Below are positions 1-12,182 of a stretch of DNA of 64,000 nucleotides, in pieces. Both the position numbers and the translations under genes were made by a program. This stretch comes from Drosophila pseudoobscura. Its lineage: Eukaryota; Arthropoda; Insecta; Diptera; Drosophilidae. The notes beneath the pieces were generated by a model. It saw only the letters and a list, made by a program, of their open reading frames with translations. It did not search any database and was not told the DNA's origin. The stretch is from the NCBI RefSeq assembly GCF_009870125.1, contig NC_046680.1, positions 4,898,001 to 4,962,000 of the forward strand, read 5' to 3'. Every line of letters starts with the position of its first letter. Within the stretch, counting starts at the first letter, position 1.

Positions 1-3000
1 TGCTGAGAGCGGAGTAGGTAAGTGCCTGGGGGGGAGGGCTGGGGCCGGGGACGAAGCCCATGTTAATGGCTTGGGGGCGTGGCCGGCAATTGCCTCAGCG
101 ACTGTCAATTGATTTTAATTTAAGCCGCGGCGATTCGCCTTAAATTGCCAATTATATTTAGTCACTAGATATACGATAAAAGCCGATCCGAGCCGAGAGC
201 CAAAACGAAATTGAACTAAGCCAACAATTTGGCGAGCGTTTTCCTGTGCGCAGAATTTTTCCTTTTGTGCCTTTTCGTATTGTAAATAAACGGGTAATTG
301 GCGGACAACAGACTACAGACTACGGACAACTGTGATTTAATCGCAGCCCGTCTGAGACGGAGACCAAAAATGCCAACACTTTGGCAATGCCCCAATCCCC
401 AATCCTCAGTCCGCAGCCTCCAGACTATCCCAGCCCCATCCCCATCCCATACAACACCGATCCGTTCCGTTCCGCTCCGTTCTCCCTTGCACTTGCTCAT
501 TAAAAGCGCGCCACACTGACCTCAAAGAGCTTAACTTATTCTCTCTGCCTCTCTCTCCGTCTCTTTTTACGGCCGAACCAGGACCAAAACAGTACAGAAA
601 CAAGTGAGAGGGGATTGCCGGCGGGCCGAAGCTTTTGATACCCTTTCAGATCCATCTTTCCCGTGGAAGATATGGTCGATAAAATTATATGATTGTATTG
701 GACTATGAAGGAAATCGCTAAGTAACAGCTGTACTGGGGGTATATATAGTAATCCGATCCTCGCAGCTCCAACCTCTATAATGTGAATATGTATCTTACG
801 TATTGTTATCCATCCCCGCAGATCAAGAATTTATATCCCTGCTTCCGCTTCTGACAGGGCAAGACTCTGCTAAAAGTCATAATACCCTCTGAAAAGGTAT
901 CAAAAGAATTAAAATAAATTGCAAAAACAAACGAAATCGAGGTTGAAACAATGGGAGAGTCCGTGTGGAGTGTGTAGGGTGCAGGGTGCAGGGGGCAAGG
1001 GGGGGCTGAAACAGCGAAGAGTTAACAACTTAATTGGATTTGCATGTAATTTTACTGTCCAGATTGAAAAAATCGACAGTTGTTGGCAGTTTGTTTGCCG
1101 GCCAGCATCGGAGATAAGCGCAAACGAGGGCCCAAAGGATGCCAGGCAGGGGCGAAAAAAGTCGCACACAAAACGCACTCAAAACGCTGGCGAAACGCTT
1201 GCAAAACGCAGCCAATTTGGCTAAGCCTTTTTTCTTTTATTCATTGACAAATTAAGCAGCTTTCCATACAGTTTGCTTAAGTTAGTTGTAGACCAATCAA
1301 GTGGGGGGAGTGGGGGTATTCGGTGGGCGGCAGTTAACAGGCTTTTCCACCAAGTGGAAATCCAGTCTTGCCGGTTTGTCACCTTTGGTGTCCACTGTGC
1401 TACCGAGTAATGCCATTTGGCGTAAATTATGTCTTTGGCGCTTAGCCAAATGGACAGTTTTTGACCAGAAGTGACACTAAAGCCAATGTCCACTGTAGTC
1501 TGGCTTGAACAACAGCCTGGTCATACCCAACGCCGGCTCGTATCCACGACCACACGGTCGTGCGGCACTCAAAGCTCCTTCGATTTCAATTAACGCTTCG
1601 CTTAACATATTCCTGGCCAAATATTTAAGCAACCGATAAGTGTTATTTTCGCGTCTTGGGTTCCCTGATAATTCCCATTTCTGGGCCGCTGACAGGCCAT
1701 CCAATTTTGTGCTGCAGAAGCTGCCACCATTTGTCGCTGTAAATGCGACTTAAAGTGGATTTTTCGGGCGATTTTCGACTGTCGCTTACCGTGTGGCTTA
1801 GCAGGTAAAAACTTCGCGAGGGCTGCTCTCAAAGTTTACCTTACACCTTAAGCGTATTGAGGGGGAAACCTCTAGAAATTGGTAGGTGTAGATTCTCTCT
1901 GCCCTTGTCCAGACGGTCCCAAAAATACCTGTGATCTTTCTCAAACTCTCAAATCAGCTCTCTCTCTCCTTTAAAGCCTTTTGCTTTGACAGTGACCAAA
2001 CTTCTTATCGTCGGTGCTCGAAAATTAAACATGTCAGCGCTTTAAGAGAGGCCTGATAAGCCTCGCATCCACTCCCGATTGAGGACAGTCCTGTTGCGTC
2101 TCGAGGTCTCCTGGCCCTGTCTCGACTCAGGGGATCGGGGATTACGCAATCGGAGCCTCGCCGCGCCTTATATGGCATGTCCATTGATGTGGTCCATAAA
2201 TTTGACTGCCTTTTTGATTATTTCTATAAAAATAAATACTCATAAGCAGTTCATAAGTCGCTGGGGCCTTTTGTTTCTGCTTCTAGCTGGCTTTCGGTTG
2301 CGGCCCATGTTAGGCCCCGAGTTTTTTTGAGTTGAGTTGAGTCGAGTCGAGTGTGCATGTGCCATAAATTAACGTCAATTGGTGGCAGGGCATATACAGA
2401 TACAGATAGAGGCTCGGGAGCAGACACAGATACAGACACAGACGCAGATGCGGACGCAGTTGCAGTAGTGGAAAAGTGCAGCCAAGCCAGGCCGGGCAGG
2501 CAGGCAGGGCCGCCAGTAAGCGGCGGCGCATGCGCCCATAAATCTCTTTTTTTTGGCTATGGAACGGCGGCGGCGGTCAGCAGAGTTCATGTATTCATTT
2601 CTGACAAGCCTACATTCGAGTGGAGAAGTACGTGTATGTGAACGTGTATGTGTGCATTCAAATTGTGAAATTAAAGTGGAAATTGGCAACAGGAAACATA
2701 AAGCAGAGAAGCCACAGGCCAGGGGCCAATTTATCGGCATTGTTTCCACATCTCTGGCTCATTTTGATTGAATTCAAATCGCAATTGGCCAAGACAAAGG
2801 AATGCTTCGCAGCTCCCAGCCTGCCCGGTGGAATGTCACAGTCATTTCGGGTCTGGCTCTGAGCTCTCTGGCTCTCAGCTGCGAGACGAACAAGTGGCCC
2901 CATCTGTGTTGGGGACCCTGTAAAATGTTCATCAAATGAACGCTTAAGCGGTCCAGCCCCGTCCAAGTCCCCACTCTCGCGCACAATGCAACATTTAAAC

Positions 3001-3280
3001 AAACAGAGGGATCCACCAGCAGCAGAAAAGAAAAGGAAAGAAAAAACCCAGAGACCCAACCAACTGCAGCGTTAGCCGTAGAGAACCCAATTTAAGATGT
3101 TGTTCTGGAGCCGAGGCTGTCGGTTCTGGTTTTTGTTCATCTGCAATTTTTCACATGCCTCGTCAGATACGTCATTGTCAAGTGCGCAAGCGGCGGGCCT
3201 AATGAAAGTAACGACTGGCAAAGGCAACAGCAACAGCAGCGGCAGCGGCAGCGACAGCGGCTGGGTGCAGTCTTGGGTTC
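1..3280. other. Non-coding left flank
   Basis: I see no convincing coding exon here; the open frames are short, low in complexity and lack splice or start context. A consensus splice donor (AG|GTAAGTG) lies at position 18, so the first 17 bases could be the end of an exon of a gene entering from the left, possibly a distant 5' exon of prickle, but nothing in the window proves it. The stretch includes an interspersed-repeat candidate (627-906) and CAGA/GCAGG-rich simple sequence around 2395-2520. Confidence 0.5.
627..906. repeat. Interspersed repeat candidate with inverted ends
   Basis: The left end reads CCGAAGCTTTTGATACCCTT and the right end reads AAGGTATCAAAAG, so the termini are imperfect inverted repeats around ~250 bp of non-coding sequence. 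The same left motif, with one change, occurs in the opposite orientation near 57555. Such short elements are common in Drosophila intergenic DNA. I cannot name the family. Confidence 0.4.
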
Positions 3281-4713
3281 TTAGATCCCTCCATGGTATG
3301 CGCCGGACCTGGCGGAGACGCGGTCATGGCGGCCCATGAAGTAGATGACATCCTCCGATCTAACTAGGAACAGGAACGGGCTCGTGGCGCAATCGAATGT
3401 GTGGCTTGTGTTGAAGAAGTGCAATGGATTGACGGGCTCTGTTGGCGGGAAGGCAGGACGGGTTGAGCTAACATCATTATGGTAATCGCTGGAGCAAAGG
3501 GCAGGCGATCGTGGCACGAACCTGCGAATGGGGACTGGGAATAGCCACCTTGAGCGTGGATACGCATGCTGATCCGCTGCACGAACCGTTTGATGCGAGT
3601 GGTTTGGTTGTTGAGCACGCCGTGGTACGGCAGCTTCGCGTCGAACAGCCAGCTCATCTAAGGGACGGGACCCAGGTTTCAAGCTTATTCCAGCTACAGG
3701 AGCTACAGCCACTTACCTCCTTCATTAAGCGTTCCATGGTAACCTTGCCGGAAAACTGCAGGTTTGGCAGGCGCACAGAAACAAATGTGATGCTCAACTG
3801 CTTGGACAGATCCCGATAGTTGCGCTGATCCGGACCCAGCATCAGCGCCTCCAGATTTTTCAGCGACATTCTGGGTCCAGGCATCAGCAGCAGCAGCGTG
3901 AGGAGACCCCGGCTGCTCTCAGTTTCGAGCGGCAGCTCCAGGCCCATGCACGGAAAACGCTTCCGACCCACCAGCAATCTTTCCGCGAAGCGGAATCGGC
4001 CCTGGCCATAGCTGAACTTCCCCACGGAACGGAACTGCTCGTCCAGATGGGCATGGAACTTGATACCGTTGTAGAGCTGCAGGTCGGACGCTGCGATCCC
4101 CATCTTTCGCAGCACAGCATTGTGCCTGGACAGGACCTCAATGTTGAAATACTCCCACACACTCTTGTGGAAGCTGCTGGCAATCTCGTCGCCGTCGTAG
4201 ATGAAGAAGTTGCGGACCAATATGTCTGCGCCTAGCTCGGCGAAGTCCTTCGCAAAGAAGCTCAGTACGTTGCTGGGTGCAATGTAGCCGGTTATCAGTT
4301 CGACAGTCACTTGGCGAAAGCGCACCGGCAAAGGGCCCGCTATGAGCTCCGCAACTGAACTTTGCATAAAAAAGTTGTCGTCGATCAGACACAGGTCCTC
4401 GGCCAGCATACGCAGGTGGTCCTGGCAGGTGAAGTTGTAGAACGCGACCAGAAATTTTTGCAGCGAAGCCGGCGAGAAGAGCACCACAGGCTGCGCCGGT
4501 GATTCCGGTGGCACCGGTCGAAGCAGAGTAAGAAACAAATTATTCGCAAAGACGTCCCGGGCTTGCGGACTGGGCTTGATGACGATGACCGCCTCGGCTC
4601 CACCGTAGAAGGCACTCAAGAGCAGGACAATGGTTATGTCTGAATTGGAGGTGATCGGAGGAATCAAGGCAGAGGCAAAGGTAATCAATTTGTGAAAGCT
4701 CACCCAACTTCAT
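3281..4713 (-). CDS. Secreted serpin (Spn43A-type), four coding exons, 408 aa
   Basis: Serpins are serine-protease inhibitors or their non-inhibitory relatives; here the predicted product is secreted. My exon model is 4704-4713, 3717-4639, 3522-3657 and 3281-3438, with introns of 64, 59 and 83 nt that all have GT/AG ends. The start ATG at 4713 has the context CAAC and opens a hydrophobic signal peptide (about residues 1-20) interrupted by the first intron. Serpin landmarks follow: an ANNLF/FSPASL N-terminal helix region, ILVRNFF for strand 3A, the LMKE helix, and the C-terminal PFLFLVR...IYFMGR signature. The 83-nt intron (3439-3521) is needed to join the hinge region to the C-terminus and gives a reactive loop of canonical length. 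The hinge (GGYSQSPFAE) lacks the small residues of inhibitory serpins, so inhibitory activity is doubtful. D. melanogaster has an Spn43A cluster near prickle; which member this matches I cannot tell. Confidence 0.85.
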
Positions 4714-7700
4714 GTTGAAACTATTTTGGCACCCTTTCATCTTGGAAAATTGATGTGAAATTACTTGAATGAAACATACATATGTACATACGTCAGAATG
4801 AGTGCTATAATGTGTGCCAAGACAACAACAAACAATTTAAATCAGGTTGGTTGTGGCCATATGCTAACTGACTAACAGCAAAAACAGAGACGGCCCTATG
4901 GGAAAAGAATGCAGGTTTGGCGAGAAAAATACATGTGTCATTTTGTCCTTCCAGTTGAGCTGGGTGTGAGTGTTGGAAAACGTAATGTCATAAACAGTGC
5001 CTCGGTTCTCCGACTGACAGCCGGTAGACGTCTGCAAACACACTCTTTCCTTGCTGCCTCTCATGGCTATTACCATAAAACGATTACAAAGCTGTTGAGA
5101 AGACAAAGCCTTAATTAAAGCTTAGAAATGTATCCAAAAATCTACAATCTACAAAATAAAAAAAACAAACCTTCCAACACTTTCTAAATTCGGATTATTT
5201 TATACATTTAGGTACATTTACACAAAAGATACCAATTCATAAATACTAAAATTTATCTGCTGGAACAGCTCAACAATTTTCGAAATTTCTCTAATAACTT
5301 TGCTTATTTTAATACCCGAACAACGAAATCTGTGAAATTTTTGATGCATGTTAATGCCTCCGAGCAACGCTTCCAATGCTTATGCAACAACACATGCCAC
5401 CAAAGAGGATTATCTATCCCACATGCGATACGCAAAAAAGTGTGGAGGAGAGTTGGAAAGCCGGGCAGGGAAAACTTTTTGGCTTTTGTGGAAAATTTCC
5501 GAATTTATATGCAAGTTCATAAACAAAGCACTAAAAAGGATTTAAGTTTGGCAAGCAACAATGGGCCACAATGATGCCATAAGCAATAAACAGCCAAGTT
5601 TCGGGGGAAGCCGGAAAATTGTTTTTGCCAAACAGGGGCAGCCAAATCGGTGGCACCAGTCCCTCTGCTGCCTCCGCAAGCCGCAAAGCTGCACACAAAA
5701 CTATGCCGCACACACTCGACTCCATTCCACTCCACTCCACTCGACTCCAACTCAACTCGATTCGAGTGGAGCCTTGGGGGGAAAGTTGGAAAGTGCCGGG
5801 GATTTGTTGCAGCCAAAAAGTTTCACTGTCTGTGTGTGAAATTAATTGTTGGCTGCCTCCGACTCGACTCGACTCGGCTCGACTCGACTCGAATCTATTC
5901 TCTGCAGCCATTTTTAAGCCAAAACAAAGCTATCACTTACACGCCGGGCAGGGATTAGTCCAAGGATCCATGGAGACGGGGACGAGCCAGCCGAAATTCA
6001 ATTAGGCGCCATGACGCGCCACATTTGAAGGGGCAGGATGGTGGAGCGAGGAAGCTTGCTGTGGCAATAAAACACAATGCAGATAATTTGGCGCTTTTTC
6101 AATTCTTTCTTGGAAGCCAAAGGCGCTGTAATTTGCCACATAAGTCACAGAGTCAACAAAAGTCGCTGGAACGGAGAAGGAGGAGGCAGAAGACGACCGG
6201 GTACAAGCCAAACTCGAATTCCAAGTCCAAGTCCAGACGGACAAAACCAACAACTCAATCCTACCTCTTTTCGCCAGCCAAGACCACATCAGACACTGAC
6301 ACTGACCTCTTTGCTCTCTGCCCCCTCCCTCGTAGCATTCGTACCGCATGAAGGGGGATAGAGGCGTGGCTGCTGCATGTGCCACACCCCAGTGGAAGAC
6401 CCAGAACACGCAAGGCACTCCGATCTACTCTCCACTTCACTTTCAGCTGCTAGTCGTCGCATTCGACTAACAAGATTAAAGTTGAAATTGTAAATTGCTT
6501 CTTAGTCTAATTACGATATGTTGTTACTGTTGCTGATCACCGTGATCATCAAGAAGCAGCCACGGACGCATGGAGCGGGAGATCGAGAGCTCCATTCTTC
6601 ACCCTCCTCTGGGGGGCCGGGACCTAATCGACCATCTTCTTCTGGCTGCTCTGGCTGCTCTGGCCGCTAGCTGTTGGTCGTTGGTTGTGGCTGCTGTTGT
6701 TACCCGTTCATTTTCGTACTTTAATTACAAAGAACTAAACGGAGTACAAGACTCCGTGGAGGCAATTACCCCCGCCGACAAGTCGCGGTGCAAGAAGCGC
6801 ACATCTGTGGCAGTTTGCTTTATTAAAAAATTCTAATCATTTCTGCAGATTTACATGGAGATAAGGAATTTCGATTGTTGGAATGCCCTGCTCACAGAGG
6901 GATGGGAAATGGCGGCGTATCATGAAGGGAGCCTCAGCATGGCATCGGTCGAGCAAAGTGAAAGGCGGGAGAGTCGCTAAGGTAATCCAGGAATAAAGGA
7001 AATATCCAGAGATATGGGAACATTTTGTCAAGCGATTCAGAGAAGCCTTCTGCCCTCTCTCACTCGGGGGCTACGGCATTTGCATGTAAATCTCTGAATT
7101 GTGTGCCGCCACATTTCTCAAATGTGAAACGGGGCTTTCTGCACTTTTCACATTCAAGTTATGAGTCTCTGCCACCGAACCGAACCCTAATCGAGCCCAT
7201 ACAACGGTAATTGCACTCGCAGATAAATATCACTGTTAGAAGCCCACACGACGACGGACTCTGTGGCTGTCTCTGGACTCGGAATCGGCCTCGGACTCGG
7301 TCTCGGAGTCTGTGGCAACATTGAAGTTGTTTGCTTAGTTGCAAGAGGAGAACACACATACAAAAAAGTGGTCAGTGGCCGAATGGAAATGGTAAGACGA
7401 GTCCCAGATAGACTGGTCGCCAAGTCTCTCTCTCTCTCTGTCTCTGTCTCTCTCACTCTCACTCTATCTATATATCTGCACTTCCTTGCCTCTGTCTAGC
7501 TGTGTTGGCGAAAGCCAGAGCAGAGGAGGAAGCAGCCAAGGCAAAGATGCTTTATTAATTTTAACCGTTTGCTGCGTGCCAGGCAGCCTTCTCCGCTGCT
7601 CCCATCCCAACCCATCCAAACCCATCCCATCCCATCACTACCCATCGATGGGGAAGGAGGACTTCGTTGCTAGGGGTACCGTACCGAGAACCGACTGTTG

Positions 7701-10700
7701 TCGTGAGACAAGTTTATTTGGCTCAGTGCCGTGTTGACGTTTAATAAATTTACGAATTGTGGCCGTGCGCGGCATGTGGCCAAGACATTGGCATTGGCAT
7801 TGGCCATGGGATGGCGATTGGCATTGGGATTGGGATTGGACGATTGGACGATGGGAGGATGGGAATGCCGCATTGGCAGTTAGACAAAGTACGTGCTCCT
7901 TGCAACTGCAACAGCCACTGAGACAGCAGCCCCAGTACCAGCCGCAGCTCCCCGGCAGCTCTTGTGGCTTACAGTGGCTTCATCAATCTTGGCCAGAGAC
8001 CCAGCACCAGTGCTTGCCGGGCATCCAGTTGCTGGCGTTTTTAATGTGGCACATCAATCCCGGCATTAAGAGCAACAGCGAAATCCAAATCCTGCCGTCC
8101 GGTTAGAACTTTTAATTTCTCTTAAATAGAGACACACTCAGCCCACTCAAGTGACAGAAAGAAAGGGGGCGGCGGAGGAGCGCATTCTGCTGTAATTAAA
8201 ATCTTGAGTTCACTAAAAAAGGCGACGTCGTTTCGCTTTTAAGAGCCCTTCGAGTGCTTCCAATGCTGAAGCTGTAAGAGAGGAGCTGCAACAATCAAAA
8301 GATAAACTGCCGCCGCCAGTGGAGTCGCAGTGGCAGAGGTAGTGACGGTGGTGGGGGCAGGGACTCCAAGCACCAAGCAACGTGCAACGAGCACCGAGCA
8401 CTGAGCTCTGAGGCCAGCTATGGAGTCGCCACTGCTCCGTCCTGTTCCGTTCCTCCTGCTGTTGCATTCATTGAAGTCCATTTAGACTGCAATTAAAAAA
8501 CTCACAACTTATACGCGGGTTGCAGATAAAGGTACGGCAAAAGGCTTCAAGTTCACTTAGCTTTGGCATAAATGTGAGGCTTCCAGCTAAGGAATGCTCC
8601 AGCCGAACCCAGCTATCTATCTCTGCGTCCATGTATCTGCCCCTCTGCCAGTATCGCCAGTGAGTATCTGAATGCGTCTCTGGCTTTGTGTGTGTGTGCA
8701 TTGGGTGTACTAAGTATCTTGGCAACCTGTTCCTGAACTTCAGATACTTCGTCTGTCAGTGCGGCTAAGGAAAAAACGTGAATTAAGTGAATAAGAAAAA
8801 CATGTTTGAGAAAAATTGTGCGAATGCTTTAAATAATTAAGTAGGTGGACAGACAGAGACCGAGAAAGAGACGGAGACAAAACGAAACAGAGGCACCCGT
8901 GGAAAGTACAGACAATGTCATGGGCTAAGCTTTGACATAGCTCTGGGGGTTAGGCATACGATACGTAATTCCTGCTAATGAGAAGTCCACGAAAGAAGTT
9001 CACTCGCAGAGAGAATCTTGCATATGTAAGTAATGTTAATGAGAAGCGAGTAGCTTGAAATGGCCAGGAAGCCCAACAATTTGGATTAGAATGTATAGGA
9101 GAAGAAGTAGATTGTTTTGAGGGAATGCCAAATGAGTAGATAGTCTTAAGGAACTAGCCTTGGTCTCCTATCTATAAAGTAAGCACCACCGATATTTAGA
9201 TCCAATATACTTGTATTCGCCTTCCTGTTTCTGCTTGAGTTTTCTTCTCAGTCCCATTCTCTCCCATTGTTCTTCTCTGAGAAGCGCATCGGGAATTCGT
9301 CGTGAACTTCCCACACATTTAGCATAACACATGCGGCTCAATCGATCACTGACTGACGATCTGTATCTGTTCCATCTGGCTGGCCCCTGACGCCTCTCCC
9401 CCGCCGAACACTCAACACGTTCTGCGGTTCACAGCGGACTCGGACTCGAAGAAGACAAATGGCAGAAGCTTCTGTGGCTGACAAGAATCTTTGAGGCAGC
9501 TCGGCACATCCTGTCCCAGGCCCCGCTTGGGCCAGTTCGCAGCCAGTTCTTAGTTCTCAGTTCTCAGTTCAATCCTCTCGCCTCTCGCCTCTCTCCACTC
9601 TCTACTCTCCACTCAAATTCCAATAAACCAAAAATTGTGCAAAGAGAAAAGTATTTTTATTTAACAGCTTAGGGGGGGAAAAGTTTCTGGCTTCATAAGG
9701 TCGTTTGTCGCACATGTTTACTTGCACTTGCAGTGGCCATAAATTAGATTGAAAACGGAATCAGAACCGAGTGCGGTCCCTGTCCCTGGCCCTGGCTCTG
9801 GCTCTGGACCTCTATCGAAACCGACAACAAATCAATTTTTGTGCCATTGCAGCAGAAAATGCCACCCCTCACATGTTTTGGGCGAACGGGGACTCCTTCA
9901 TAGTTTTCAATTTTCCCATCATTGACGAACAGGCAAAAGGCGAGCTCGATTCGGCATCCCAACCCGAACAGCTGGACATGGACGAGGTCGAGGACGAGGA
10001 CGAGGACACGGACATGTGCATGGACACAATCTGTGCGGCATTTCTGTGGGGTTTACGATGGGAGCCTGGGGAGACGGTTGGAACTGTTTAGATGGCCAGT
10101 AAAAATGCCATTTCCGCTTGTTGCCGTAAAAACTTTTGCCAAAAGTATTCCGCTCGTAAAATTGCGCCTGACACATGCGAACAAAGTGTTGACTCCTGTG
10201 AGAGGAGGGTCGACAGCTAGGTCTGAGAGTACATCCCAGCTTCGAACTCCGGCAATCGTTATTACTGTTTAATAGAAGACGGCTTTTATGACGGGTTGGA
10301 TGGGAGCATTTGCCCTGAACGTTTTTCACACATTCATTAATTTACTGTGCCAGCGGGGGAGGGCACTGAACTGAATGGAGCTGGGAGCTGGGCTGGAAAT
10401 AAAAGCCATCGGCCATCGGAATAAAAGTCGCCAATCTGCAGGGGCAATTTCAATTTCAAATTCGTCAGACTGTCGCAAAATTCCACCCTCTCTAGTCACC
10501 CCATAAAGGAATAAGGTACAGGGCTATCCAGAGGAGGGCCAAAGGAGAACGAAAGAAAAAATCATTCAAATCCATTGGGGTAAGGGCACCTTTAGCTTCG
10601 GCTCGAGGGTAAGTCCGCCCGGCAGGCTTCACCTTCATCAGCCAGCGCCTGTGCCGCTAAGTATGTTCGTCTTCTATTCATAGCCGGGGCCCTGCTCCAA

Positions 10701-12182
10701 GGATATATCCACACGTAATTGGGCAACGGTGCGTAACGCATGCACATTTATAAGAATTGCAAATAACTTTAAGCAAAGTTGTCAAGCGTCTCCCTCACAC
10801 CAGTGCTCCGCAGTCCGCGGAACTGTTCCCTGGCCACAAGATATCCTGGGCCCTGGGCTCGGGCCCCTTCCGCTCTTCAGGTTGGCCGTGTGCGGTTTTC
10901 TGGGGGCTGGGGCAGCCGCAAGGACGACACTTGCCGAGGACACTAGCCATCGTAAATGGCCAAGTCTCTGGGGTGGCATAAATGTCGTCCTTCAGGCTCT
11001 GTCCTTCTTTCACTCTCGCTTCTGCTTCTCCCCCACTGACTGGCACTTTCCCTGGCTGGTCTCGGTCTCAGTTTCGGTATCGGGGCTTAAGTGGCTGCAT
11101 TACGAGTATTGCCGGCTCTTTACTAACACTAAAACTGATTGATTTTAATTTCCATTCATTTACATTCATTGCGATCTTTTTATTGATGGATTGCCCATTG
11201 ATGGCCATTTTAATTGATGCCAAGGCTAATTTTGACGAAGGAAATGAAATGGATCGCCCTTTTAGGGTTTGAGTTGGATATTATGGGAGGTGCTTTTAAA
11301 TTATAAAATATTTGTATATCCTGGGATTTCTTCACCCCTCTAGCTAGGAAGTTGAAATTTTGTAGTCCTCTGGGGACCTCTGTAAGGAAGTAAGGAACTC
11401 TGTTTATATTTAAATACTTATTTTATTGTTTTATAGTTTAGTTTACAAGGCTAATTTTATCGTGATGTTATATGTATATCCCACCTTGAAGATGTTTCTG
11501 CATTTTCTTGCACAGGGAGAATGAAATTTCTAAAATTTTCTTGAAAAATGCAGCCTCTTAGAAGCTCCCGCTGGGGCCGTGCGTTGATTGCCAATTAGTC
11601 AGTCAATGAGTTTGTTCGGGTAAACAGTCTCATACATCATATCGTATACATATATGTCTGTATGTACAAGTACGTAGTTTCCCGCGTATATGTTAGAAAT
11701 ACGGGAAGCGGAATTTTGTGTGCACAGTAAAATTTAAGCAAATTATTATTTGATCAATAAAAACATATTCTTTATCAAAATTAAAGAAAATAATTAATAT
11801 TTATAATGTTGTGTTTATTTATTAATTCAGATCCAAGTATAAATTGGGGAAGTCGTTTACTTGTTAACTCAGTTGATTCATCGCGTCGTGGTCGTGTCTC
11901 ATCGAAATGTATTTCTCCCACTTCTGCAATGGAAGCCCAACAATCTTTACCACTTGATAATTACTTGTCAGTTCGGGTGGATTTTTGTTTGCACTGGGAT
12001 GCAGTATCCCACAGAACAGTAATGCAGCCTTCTTTGGGGTAATTATTCTGCAAGATTACGGTTTACAGGTAAAGACTTGTACATTTTTGTAAAAATTTTA
12101 ACAAAAATGAACAAGTTGAGTTTCATGATATCTAATGGAAGGGTGCTTACATATTCACAGAGGCTGTGAACATTCTGCATTT
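4714..12182. other. Intergenic, no gene seen
   Basis: About 7.5 kb without a supportable coding exon or RNA gene. It contains simple sequence: CTCCA/GACTC-type repeats near 5722-5765 and 5860-5893, a CT-rich tract at 7425-7470, CCATC units near 7600-7640, and TTGGCA/TTGGGA units near 7785-7850. The last ~700 bases before the mobile element are AT-rich. Regulatory content is possible but I cannot identify specific elements. Confidence 0.5.
7425..7470. repeat. CT-rich microsatellite
   Basis: Nearly pure alternating CT with a few G and A interruptions. GA/CT tracts in Drosophila can bind GAGA factor or CLAMP, but nothing beyond the composition shows function here. Confidence 0.7.

Noticed and set aside
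3468..3517. Alternative 50-nt intron (GTGCCA to TTAG) in the serpin loop
   Set aside because: It also restores the frame, but its donor is poor, the intron is very short and the loop would be about 11 residues too long.
3281..3712. Serpin as a frameshifted pseudogene
   Set aside because: The apparent frame break is removed by an 83-nt GT/AG intron that restores both the C-terminus and the canonical loop length. All other exons and the signal peptide are intact.
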